Below are positions 15,300 to 21,374 of a stretch of 64,000 nt of DNA, piece after piece. The DNA is from a virus, in the IMG/VR virus record IMGVR_UViG_3300009104_000017, positions 1 to 64,000 of that record; one strand, 5' to 3'. The notes under the pieces were generated by a model. The model was not told the DNA's origin, made no database searches, and saw nothing but the letters and a program-made list of their open reading frames with translations. How positions within the stretch are numbered: position 1 is the first letter of the stretch; each line of letters begins with the position of its first letter. The translations under genes were made by a program, and so were the position numbers.

Positions 15300-15440
15300 A
15301 TGGCAATAAAAGAACCAAACAGCGAAAACTGGTTGACACCAGAGAACATGAAAAAATACATTGAGTATCTTGATGAGCTCGATGAGATGATTGAGGCACA
15401 AATTGAGGCCCACATAGAAGCAAAACACAACGGTGATTAA
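15300..15440 (+). CDS. Small acidic protein of 46 residues
   Basis: Helical and acidic (YIEYLDELDEMIEAQIEAHI). Preceded by GAGGTAAAAAAACATG. Directly followed by the next gene. Unknown. Confidence 0.5.
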   Translation: MAIKEPNSENWLTPENMKKYIEYLDELDEMIEAQIEAHIEAKHNGD

Positions 15441-15557
15441 ATGAGTATATCACACTATAATGAGGAAGATTGCCCGCAATGCGGAGCCGTTCTTATAGAA
15501 TGGCGATACTGCCCACCATGTGGCGCCGATTATGGCGCTGGAGAGGAGGGTATATAA
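15441..15557 (+). CDS. Small double-zinc-knuckle protein of 38 residues
   Basis: CPQCGAVL and CPPCGADY, 15 residues apart, form a rubredoxin-like zinc ribbon. The stop codon lies inside the TATA box of the next cassette (GGTATATAAAGC). Confidence 0.6.
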   Translation: MSISHYNEEDCPQCGAVLIEWRYCPPCGADYGAGEEGI

Positions 15558-15584
15558 AGCTTATGCAAGCCTTTATATAGGCAC
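15548..15584 (+). promoter_or_regulatory. Cassette promoter 4, tandem TATA boxes
   Basis: GGGTATATAAAGC and CCTTTATATAGGCACAC, 22 bases apart. The first box overlaps the end of the preceding gene. Confidence 0.68.
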
Positions 15585-15612
15585 ACTGTATGAGTAAACC
15601 AGAGGTAAAACA

Positions 15613-15747
15613 ATGAGAACAAGCGAAATACTAAACGGACTTGAAGCAATAACAGAACTTCTTTACGAAGTTGACGCCTATGACAAGGAATATTCCAGCC
15701 AAGTTATAGCTAATGCAATGGAAATAATATTGGAGGTAGACCTATGA
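15613..15747 (+). CDS. Small helical protein, paralogue of 14077 gene
   Basis: 44 residues: RTSEILNGLEAITELLYEV, then a hydrophobic helix VIANAMEIILEV. Coupled by ATGA to the next gene. Unknown. Confidence 0.58.
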   Translation: MRTSEILNGLEAITELLYEVDAYDKEYSSQVIANAMEIILEVDL

Positions 15748-15908
15748 GTCGAAAAGACTATATCGCAATCGCCAACATCTTAAAGAAATGCAAACATGGA
15801 ATTTCAACAGCAAGTCAAGCAAAACTTGCAGAAGAATTTTGTGAGCTTTTCCTTTTCGATAATGAAAGATTCGATAGTGAAAAATTCTTAGAAGCCTGTG
15901 GCCTTTAA
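15744..15908 (+). CDS. Small phage-type protein, SRKDYIAIA family
   Basis: 54 residues. The layout SRKDYIAIANILKK, LAEEF, DNERFDSEKFLEACG matches a short conserved hypothetical family found in many tailed bacteriophages. Function unknown. Its presence in an archaeal virus shows exchange with bacteriophage gene pools or common ancestry. Confidence 0.65.
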   Translation: MSRKDYIAIANILKKCKHGISTASQAKLAEEFCELFLFDNERFDSEKFLEACGL

Positions 15909-15929
15909 TTAGGTCACAGTTCATACGCA

Positions 15930-16201
15930 CCCATAAGCTTATATAGCACCATGCTATGTTATATTTAACGGGGTAGCTCCCTGTTATCGTGAGTGGCCGA
16001 ATAACTCCTTCCCAAAGGGAGTAAGGCACAAAAGCATATAGGAACGGACAAGTGTCTGACTTATATGTGGATGGTAAGCGCGGACAATACTTAGGTATTT
16101 GGGCCGGTGGTCTTTGGAGGTTAACCCAGAATCCTCCCTCACACCTTACGTTCAAGGTCTAAGCTCAGTCATTAATGTGGCGCTCTTAGGCCAGCGTAAG
16201 G
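15930..16201 (+). ncRNA. Candidate structured noncoding RNA 1
   Basis: A TATA box (AAGCTTATATAGCACC, about 15938-15953) precedes about 230 bases with no credible ORF on the plus strand but a run of hairpins: GTTAT/ATAAC (15983, 16001), TCCC/GGGA (16010-16020), CATATA/TATATG enclosing GACA/TGTC (16035-16067), AATAC/GTATT (16086-16099), GGAGG/CCTCC (16116-16137), and a long terminal stem CCTTACG/CGTAAGG enclosing GGTCTAAG/CTTAGGCC (16144-16201). The structure is seen; transcription is predicted. Confidence 0.5.
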
Positions 16202-16218
16202 TATATATACCCCCTTCT

Positions 16219-16261
16219 GCGGGGTTTGCGGCGTGGTAAAGTCCATCGCCGCCTGCCCCGC
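16219..16261 (+). repeat. GC-rich hairpin element, copy 5
   Basis: GCGGGGTTTGCGGCG and CGCCGCCTGCCCCGC arms around TGGTAAAGTCCAT, preceded by a left half of the TATA dyad (TATATACCCCCTTCT). Confidence 0.65.
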
Positions 16262-16269
16262 TGAGGATA

Positions 16270-16284
16270 AAGCTTATATAGGGG
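16270..16284 (+). promoter_or_regulatory. TATA promoter, leaderless
   Basis: AAAGCTTATATAGGGG; about 25 bases from the TATA centre to the ATG at 16302, implying a leaderless mRNA. Confidence 0.65.
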
Positions 16285-16301
16285 CTCCCCCCTGTGATAT
16301 T

Positions 16302-16475
16302 ATGAGTCAATTCAAGAACATAAGGCGCAACTCTAACAGGTTCCGCCGTGTCAGCGGACGCACCCGCGTCAGACCCTTTCAATCAATGACCCCAATGGGT
16401 GAAGCTATTTGGGCCAGAGATGAAGGACTAGACCAAAAGGTCGCAAAACCAATGAAGAGGGAAAGCCTTAAATAG
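16302..16475 (+). CDS. Small arginine-rich protein of 57 residues
   Basis: Very basic N-terminal half (NIRRNSNRFRRVSGRTRVRP) followed by a short amphipathic part. Start chosen from the leaderless promoter. Probably binds nucleic acid; not recognised. Confidence 0.6.
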   Translation: MSQFKNIRRNSNRFRRVSGRTRVRPFQSMTPMGEAIWARDEGLDQKVAKPMKRESLK

Positions 16476-16479
16476 GCAC
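16465..16479 (+). promoter_or_regulatory. Promoter within the end of the upstream gene
   Basis: GCCTTAAATAGGCACTCC overlaps the stop of the preceding gene and leads to GAGGAAAAACATG at 16507. Confidence 0.6.
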
Positions 16480-16506
16480 TCCCTCCTGTAGGTATAGAGG
16501 AAAAAC

Positions 16507-16824
16507 ATGAGTTACAGAAAAGAATCAATGTTAGCCAGAATGAGGAGATGGACAACGCACACTTATCTAAGAGATGCGTATAATCTATCAGCCCGACGCA
16601 CATATGGTAAACCATACCGAAACCATATGACACCATCCTATAAGGACTACTTTATAGAAATAGGTGACTCCGTTTACGGAAAGAAAGGTAGCTGGAAAGC
16701 AGAAATAGACTTAGGATGTTTCAAGGAAGGCATGATGTCTCAAATTGAAACTGAATTAAAACTATCTAATCCAGAAGTCTTCATTGATGATGAAGTAAAA
16801 ATGAGGAAGATAGGTTACGCTTAA
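16507..16824 (+). CDS. Small protein of 105 residues, unknown
   Basis: Basic N-terminal 45 residues (ARMRRWTTHTYLRDAYNLSA), then a mixed region (YFIEIGDSVYGKKGSW) and an acidic C-terminus. The conserved leader supports the start. Not recognised. Confidence 0.6.
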   Translation: MSYRKESMLARMRRWTTHTYLRDAYNLSARRTYGKPYRNHMTPSYKDYFIEIGDSVYGKKGSWKAEIDLGCFKEGMMSQIETELKLSNPEVFIDDEVKMRKIGYA

Positions 16825-16835
16825 CCGCGTCTGTG

Positions 16836-17010
16836 TTGAGTGCCTCCGACCTGAGCATGTCACCAAACTGCTCACCTTATGATGGAAAAAATCGTTTTGA
16901 AGAGGAGCGAGAAAGTGGGACGCCCATCTACTCACTGAGTAGCTCGCTCCGAACTGAACGCCACTGACCCCGCAAAAATAGCGGGGCAGGCGGACACTGA
17001 GAATCGAGTC
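16836..17010 (+). ncRNA. Candidate structured noncoding RNA 2 with three-way junction
   Basis: No ORF. GGAGCGAG (16904-16911) pairs with CTCGCTCC (16943-16950) and encloses two further perfect hairpins: TGGG-ACG-CCCA (16916-16926) and CTACTCA-C-TGAGTAG (16928-16942), the latter abutting the closing stem. Upstream, GAGCA/TGCTC forms another hairpin. Downstream is CCCCGC-AAAAATA-GCGGGG within CGCC...GGCG. No own promoter is obvious, so it may be the 3' region of the 16507 transcript. Confidence 0.5.
16959..16993 (+). repeat. GC-rich element, inside-out version
   Basis: Order is CGCC-N5-CCCCGC, loop, GCGGGG-CA-GGCG: the 3' half of the normal element followed by the 5' half. Could come from deletion between two tandem copies or serve as an alternative hairpin. 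Confidence 0.5.
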
Positions 17011-17051
17011 ATATAAATATGATGATATAGAACCGAGTATATAAAGGACCC

Positions 17052-17068
17052 AAAGCTTTATATACCCC
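17052..17068 (+). promoter_or_regulatory. BRE/TATA promoter
   Basis: CAAAGCTTTATATACCCC, about 70 bases upstream of the ATG at 17133; the leader carries GGGAGGT and TAGGAGATAAACA. Confidence 0.65.
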
Positions 17069-17132
17069 TACTACCATGTAGTTATACCCCTCCCGACAGC
17101 AATTTAGGGAGGTAATAAATAGGAGATAAACA

Positions 17133-17489
17133 ATGCCTAAAACAACAGAAAACCAAAAAAGCACAGCTATGGATTATTTGTCAGCCCCTCGTTCTGAGGG
17201 ATTGGTAGTAAGCCTATTAAGCCTTTTGGGATTTACTGCCGGAGACGGTGGAAGATTACCACAAGGACTAAAATATGATACCCTTAAAGCTATGAGGGAT
17301 GTTTTTAGCGCTGAAGTAGGCGCATCGACTGCCGAGTTAATCGGCGCTCGTGTGTGTGAGCTTCAAGCTGAAAGAAAAACTGCTTCTGCTCGAATAAGTG
17401 CCTCCCCTGAGTCATTAATGAACGCAGTAAAAGCAGGTAAGCTAAGCCTTGACCAGCTCAAGGAAGCTATAGCAGGATTGGAGGGTTAA
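17133..17489 (+). CDS. Protein of 118 residues, unknown
   Basis: Mostly helical, alanine/serine rich (SEGLVVSLLSLLGFTAGDGG; LMNAVKAGKLSLDQLKEAI). Codon use is a little richer in GC than neighbours. A dedicated promoter and leader suggest strong expression. Not recognised. Confidence 0.65.
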   Translation: MPKTTENQKSTAMDYLSAPRSEGLVVSLLSLLGFTAGDGGRLPQGLKYDTLKAMRDVFSAEVGASTAELIGARVCELQAERKTASARISASPESLMNAVKAGKLSLDQLKEAIAGLEG

Positions 17490-17518
17490 AACCCTCCTCT
17501 AATCTGGTTTTGGGGTAA

Positions 17519-17532
17519 CCTTTAAATAGGGC
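17519..17532 (+). promoter_or_regulatory. TATA promoter before noncoding region
   Basis: ACCTTTAAATAGGGCCCC with no coding start downstream within 800 bases on this strand. Confidence 0.6.
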
Positions 17533-17544
17533 CCCTCTACTGGT

Positions 17545-17885
17545 ATATTACAGTTAAAGCACGTGCCTTAACGGGCTTGAGCTATCAGTCGCAACTTTGA
17601 ACAATCACTGGAATAAATTGAACGGTAGAATATTAGTCAAATTGATGGAGCAGTTCACTCAGTAGGATAGTCACTTGTTTAAGAGGTAATCTTAAAACTC
17701 TGGCCAGTTAAATATCTTTCTCTCAAACTATTCACTCGATAACTTTGTATCACATTCCCTGACTTCATTATACTAAGTTCTCAAGTTTCTAAATTATGTA
17801 GCAAGTTCGCCCTCTGATTTGCGCGCCCCCTCTCGTCACTGGAAACGGTTGGAATGGGGGCCAAGCCCACCCTAGTATTTTTTTT
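17545..17885 (+). ncRNA. Candidate noncoding RNA 3
   Basis: After the promoter at 17519 there is no credible ORF for about 340 bases. Hairpins include GTTAA-a-GCACGTGC-c-TTAAC (17553-17572), which would be near the 5' end of the RNA, and GTTTAAGA-GGTAA-TCTTAAAAC (around 17678-17698). It ends near an oligo-T run (TTTTTTTT at about 17879), a possible archaeal terminator. Confidence 0.45.
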
Positions 17886-17908
17886 AAAGAGACCCCTATA
17901 TATAGTTT

Positions 17909-17952
17909 GCGGGGTGCACGGCTTAAACGTAGATTAATGCCGCCCGCCCCGC
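17909..17952 (+). repeat. GC-rich hairpin element, copy 6
   Basis: GCGGGGTGCACGGC and GCCGCCCGCCCCGC arms around an AT-rich loop, followed by CTGA. Confidence 0.6.
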
Positions 17953-17954
17953 TG

Positions 17955-18290
17955 AGATATAGAGCCCTATATAAAGCTTTCGTCTATGCTTAATTAAGCC
18001 ATGATTAGACATATACTGAGCGTCTACTAGTATTTGAGGCTCTATTTTATCTCCCTCTGTAGCTGAGTAGAGCCATATGGCTCCATTAAGCATAGGAAGG
18101 GTGCTAAGTAGAGCCATAGTGCTGAGTAGAGCCGTGTATATGCTTGGGCACACTCCTACTAAGCTAATTAAGCTATAAAGGCTCTATAAGGCTAATAGGC
18201 TCTACTTATCTCTCTATTAATGCCTTAACTAAGCTATATATGCTCTATATAGCTAATATATATAATATATAGTAATATATATAGTATAGA
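17955..18290. repeat. Iteron-like region with TAGAGCC/GGCTCTA units
   Basis: About 12 copies of TAGAGCC or its complement GGCTCTA/GCTCTA are spread in both orientations, three as (A/T)GAGTAGAGCC or AAGTAGAGCC, ending in an AT-rich tract of TATA repeats at 18230-18295. No credible gene. Such clustered units plus an AT-rich stretch resemble archaeal replication origins; transcription-related roles are possible. Confidence 0.45.
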
Positions 18291-18314
18291 TATAGCTACC
18301 CCCGATTTGACCCC

Positions 18315-18329
18315 AACCTTTAAATACCC
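18315..18329 (+). promoter_or_regulatory. TATA promoter
   Basis: AACCTTTAAATACCC, about 50 bases upstream of the ATG at 18378. Confidence 0.65.
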
Positions 18330-18377
18330 TGTCCCCCATGTAGATTTAGCCCCTGCCAAAGGGACTAAGGTATAACA

Positions 18378-18620
18378 ATGACCACAATTAAAGATATAGA
18401 AGAAATGATAGGAAGCCTGTCAGCATCTCAGATAAAAGAGATAATGGCATCTACGTCTAACGTAGTAAGAAAGATAGATACCCGTGCAAGGGAAAGACGT
18501 ATAGCTAAAACTGAGCTATACTTCTCAGTAGCACCACTACCGTATAAGTCACCATATGAAGAGTATAAGGACCATAGTGACTCTATCCGTGAGCAAGTAT
18601 TATCAGGGGTAGACCTATGA
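18378..18620 (+). CDS. Small protein of 80 residues, unknown
   Basis: Helical start (TIKDIEEMIGSLSASQIKEI), basic middle (KIDTRARERRIAKTEL). Coupled to the next gene by ATGA. Not recognised. Confidence 0.6.
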   Translation: MTTIKDIEEMIGSLSASQIKEIMASTSNVVRKIDTRARERRIAKTELYFSVAPLPYKSPYEEYKDHSDSIREQVLSGVDL

Positions 18621-18964
18621 ATGAAGTAACGATAGAAGATGTGCAACACTTTATCCGAGCTAAGTCAGAGATACCCTTAATTCATGTTAGAGGTATGGAT
18701 GACCCTATCTATAAGAATATGGAAGATATAGTATTAAGGATATGGCCTGAAACAGAGAAACATCCATATGCTATTGCGCAACAGATTAAAGAGATAATGT
18801 TTACCTTTCAGTATATGGAAGAACATGACCAAACTACGTTTATAAATGTCCTAAAGAAGTATCAAGTTAAAGGAACTTCTGGAGGTATAACAGGTAAACG
18901 AACTTATGGATATGATAAGAGTAGAATAGACAGGGCTATGATTAGACGTAAGAGAGGTAACTAA
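18617..18964 (+). CDS. Protein of 115 residues, unknown
   Basis: Mixed helical protein with a basic C-terminus rich in arginine and lysine (GKRTYGYDKSRIDRAMIRRK). Coupled upstream by ATGA and 2 bases from the zinc-ribbon gene. Not recognised. Confidence 0.6.
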   Translation: MNEVTIEDVQHFIRAKSEIPLIHVRGMDDPIYKNMEDIVLRIWPETEKHPYAIAQQIKEIMFTFQYMEEHDQTTFINVLKKYQVKGTSGGITGKRTYGYDKSRIDRAMIRRKRGN

Positions 18965-18966
18965 AT

Positions 18967-19071
18967 ATGGAATGTAAACTTTGTGGTATAGAGTGTGATT
19001 ATGAAGTTATACTTACTTATGGACATACTGATGGTATAGAAGAATTTACTTGTAGTAGCTGTGAGGAATAA
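18967..19071 (+). CDS. Zinc-ribbon miniprotein of 34 residues
   Basis: MECKLCGIEC and FTCSSCEE give paired cysteine knuckles. The stop and the next ATG share a base (TAATG), so it is coupled to the GP88-like gene. Confidence 0.58.
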   Translation: MECKLCGIECDYEVILTYGHTDGIEEFTCSSCEE

Positions 19072-19727
19072 TGTTAACATATAATTTTAATAGTATAAAG
19101 GAAGCTGAATTAGCAGTAGGAGGATTGTCAGCGCCAAGTAAGATGCCATCATACGCTTGGTCTATCTCTGCTAAGAGATGTAATACAGGTAGTAAATTAG
19201 CCAAAGTTAAAGGTAGTGTTTGCTACAACTGTTATGCGCTTAAGGGAAGATATATGTTTAATAATGTTCAAGACGCTTTAGAACGTAGGTTCGATGCATG
19301 GAATAGTAATAGGGACAAGTGGAAAGATGCTATGATATACATCATGCACAATAAGAAACATATAGTAGATAACCAAGTATTCAGATGGTTTGATTCTGGA
19401 GACATACAGGGAGTAGATATGCTTAATGATATAAATGTAGTAGCATGGGCTTCACCCCATATACGTTTTTGGTTACCAACAAAAGAATATAAATTAGTTA
19501 AAGATTTTGATATAGATGTTGCCCCTAACTTAATTATAAGAGTTAGTGCGCCAACAGTAGATAAAGGATTTAGCGGATATACGCATATTTCAACAGTATG
19601 GAATAAGGACAAATTGGATATGGCTGATGGAGTCATATGTCCTGCTTCTAAGCAAGGTAATGTTTGTGGTAGTTGCCGTGCCTGTTGGAATGATAAGGTT
19701 AGTGAGGTCTCATATGTCTCTCACTAA
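19071..19727 (+). CDS. GP88-family phage protein
   Basis: 218 residues. The pattern CNTGSKLAKVKGSVCYNCYA (Cys37, 51, 54) followed by LKGRY and a C-terminal Cys cluster (CPASKQGNVCGSCRACW) matches the mycobacteriophage gene product 88 family as I know it. The conserved cysteines suggest a metal or iron-sulfur centre. Enzymatic function is not established. Presence in an archaeal virus is notable. Confidence 0.75.
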   Translation: MLTYNFNSIKEAELAVGGLSAPSKMPSYAWSISAKRCNTGSKLAKVKGSVCYNCYALKGRYMFNNVQDALERRFDAWNSNRDKWKDAMIYIMHNKKHIVDNQVFRWFDSGDIQGVDMLNDINVVAWASPHIRFWLPTKEYKLVKDFDIDVAPNLIIRVSAPTVDKGFSGYTHISTVWNKDKLDMADGVICPASKQGNVCGSCRACWNDKVSEVSYVSH

Positions 19728-19818
19728 CCAACATTTATTAGTTCGTGGTATTATAGTAGATTTTGTATACCGTTCACCCCACCACACACATATAGATAGG
19801 ACAAATGTCGCTGAGTAG
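19714..19818 (+). CDS. Possible small protein of 34 residues
   Basis: An ATG preceded by GAGGTCTCAT overlaps the end of the GP88-like gene. Sequence SLTNQHLLVRGIIVDFVYRS. Weak evidence: only spacing and ribosome binding site. Confidence 0.3.
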   Translation: MSLTNQHLLVRGIIVDFVYRSPHHTHIDRTNVAE

Positions 19819-19981
19819 ATGGATGCTGAATATATTTAGATATGAGACTCCCATAGGAGTATACTCATATAAAGATATATTATTTATTACTGACTACAAT
19901 AGTAGTATAGAGGTCGAGGAAAGCTTTAAATACCCCTCCGACCATTTAGGATTACCGAAAGGAATAAACAACAATGAGTGA
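19805..19981 (+). CDS. Possible small protein of 58 residues
   Basis: Open frame starting SLSRWMLNIFRYETPIGVYS that would run through the next promoter and end after the start of the AAA+ gene. Could be real with a nested promoter or chance. Confidence 0.3.
   Translation: MSLSRWMLNIFRYETPIGVYSYKDILFITDYNSSIEVEESFKYPSDHLGLPKGINNNE
19919..19935 (+). promoter_or_regulatory. BRE/TATA promoter of the AAA+/VWA operon
   Basis: GGAAAGCTTTAAATACCCC, about 45 bases upstream of the ATG at 19974. Confidence 0.7.
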
Positions 19982-20990
19982 AAAGACACCATTAGAGGAG
20001 ATGTTCGATATAAGTCGAGACGAAGATAGAGATATGACCGATGAGGAAATATCTATACTTGAGTCAGGCGAAAGAGAGGATGACTCCCATGCTGAGCCAA
20101 TCGTAGAAGATGAACCCGTAGTTCATATTCCAACGGTTATATCTAAGTTAAAGGGTAGTGTAGACATACCGGAAGAGTTTAAGTTTACGGATGATACTAC
20201 TTTCTATTCTATGCTTAGAAATATATATAGAGGTAAATCTATATTAGTAACAGGACCATCAGGTTGTGGTAAGAGTAGTTTAGGTAAAATACTTGCTGAG
20301 ATTACTGATAAGCCATTCCATGCGTTTAACTTTGGAGATACAATGAACCCAAGTGCTAAGCTACTTGGTGACACTAAGTTTGATAAAGAGAAAGGCACAT
20401 GGTTTAAGCCATCTCGATTCGTATCTGCACTAAAAGATGAACGTGGTTCATTTATAATGTTAGATGAAGTTACGAGAGATAGAACCGGTGACTTAGCTAA
20501 TATCCTTATGCCTGTCTTAGATGGACAGAGATACTTAGCCTTAGATGAAAGTGAAGATGCTGACGTGGTAAAGATAGACGATGGCGCATTTTTCTTTGCT
20601 ACTGCTAATATTGGTAGAGAATATCTCGGTGCTTCTCATGACTTAGATAGAGCATGGAAAGATAGATTCACCGGTGGTATATATGAATTAGAATATCTAC
20701 CTAAGAATAAGGAAAAATCACTACTTATGATAAGGAACCCTAACCTTAAAGATAAAGATGCTGAACATATAACTGACTTTGCTGAAAGAGTAAGAGCATT
20801 GTATAAGGCAGATGAACTTAATACTTCTGTGTCTACCCGTATGTGTCTAACTGCGTCAGAATTAGTAGTAGACGGAATGGATTTGTTAGAAGCATTGAAG
20901 ATGACATGCTTACCTTTCTATCCTATTACTGCTGGTGATGATACTGAAAGAGTAAGAGTGATACAAACTATACAAGCTATGGGAGAGTAA
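19974..20990 (+). CDS. MoxR/CobS-type AAA+ ATPase
   Basis: 338 residues. Walker A at 94-101 (GPSGCGKS), Walker B at 160-165 (FIMLDE), a sensor-like ATANIG segment at about 207, and an arginine-finger region (LDRAWKDRF) typical of MoxR/CobS ATPases. These remodel protein partners together with a VWA-domain protein. Acidic N-terminal 50 residues. The partner is very likely the 670-residue VWA protein encoded two genes downstream. Cobalamin synthesis is not implied. Confidence 0.85.
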   Translation: MSEKTPLEEMFDISRDEDRDMTDEEISILESGEREDDSHAEPIVEDEPVVHIPTVISKLKGSVDIPEEFKFTDDTTFYSMLRNIYRGKSILVTGPSGCGKSSLGKILAEITDKPFHAFNFGDTMNPSAKLLGDTKFDKEKGTWFKPSRFVSALKDERGSFIMLDEVTRDRTGDLANILMPVLDGQRYLALDESEDADVVKIDDGAFFFATANIGREYLGASHDLDRAWKDRFTGGIYELEYLPKNKEKSLLMIRNPNLKDKDAEHITDFAERVRALYKADELNTSVSTRMCLTASELVVDGMDLLEALKMTCLPFYPITAGDDTERVRVIQTIQAMGE

Positions 20991-21374
20991 ATGGCTAAAA
21001 GTAGAAAGAAAGACATATATTGGCATAATGTAGCAAGGATATGTATTGAGTATGGATTTAAACCAGCTCAAACAGCTAAGGTAATAAAAGAGATATTTCC
21101 ACAGGCTGAAGTTACAGGTAGGCACATTGGTGCTTACAAACGTAGACTTACATCCGAAGGGGCAATAACAGAAGTATTACCGTCTAACCTTATATCTATT
21201 AGAGATATGGTAGAACAAGCTAAAGATATGGTTACAGGTGAAGATATGTTTATCTATAAATGTTCCGTTGGTAGTCATAAGAGAAGTCTAAAGTGCTTTG
21301 AGTATAAACTAACAGCAGAATTAGAAGATGAAATAACAAAGATAGAAACATGGATAGAGACGATAAAGAAATAG
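20991..21374 (+). CDS. Protein of 127 residues in the AAA+/VWA operon
   Basis: Directly abuts the AAA+ stop. Contains a helix-turn-helix-like stretch (FKPAQTAKVIKEIFPQAEVTGRHIGAYKRRL, quoted in part: AEVTGRHIGAYKRRL) that may bind DNA, and a C-terminal acidic helix. The end overlaps the VWA gene by 25 bases. A specificity subunit for the ATPase is possible; not recognised. Confidence 0.6.
   Translation: MAKSRKKDIYWHNVARICIEYGFKPAQTAKVIKEIFPQAEVTGRHIGAYKRRLTSEGAITEVLPSNLISIRDMVEQAKDMVTGEDMFIYKCSVGSHKRSLKCFEYKLTAELEDEITKIETWIETIKK

Noticed and set aside
12526-17952. Regular repeats suspected as CRISPR
   Set aside because: Spacing is hundreds of bases to kilobases with genes between, and there are no cas genes except a Cas4-like nuclease far away.
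17923-18153. Minus-strand ORF of 76 codons over the iteron array
   Set aside because: Runs through a GC-rich hairpin copy and repeats; composition follows the repeats.
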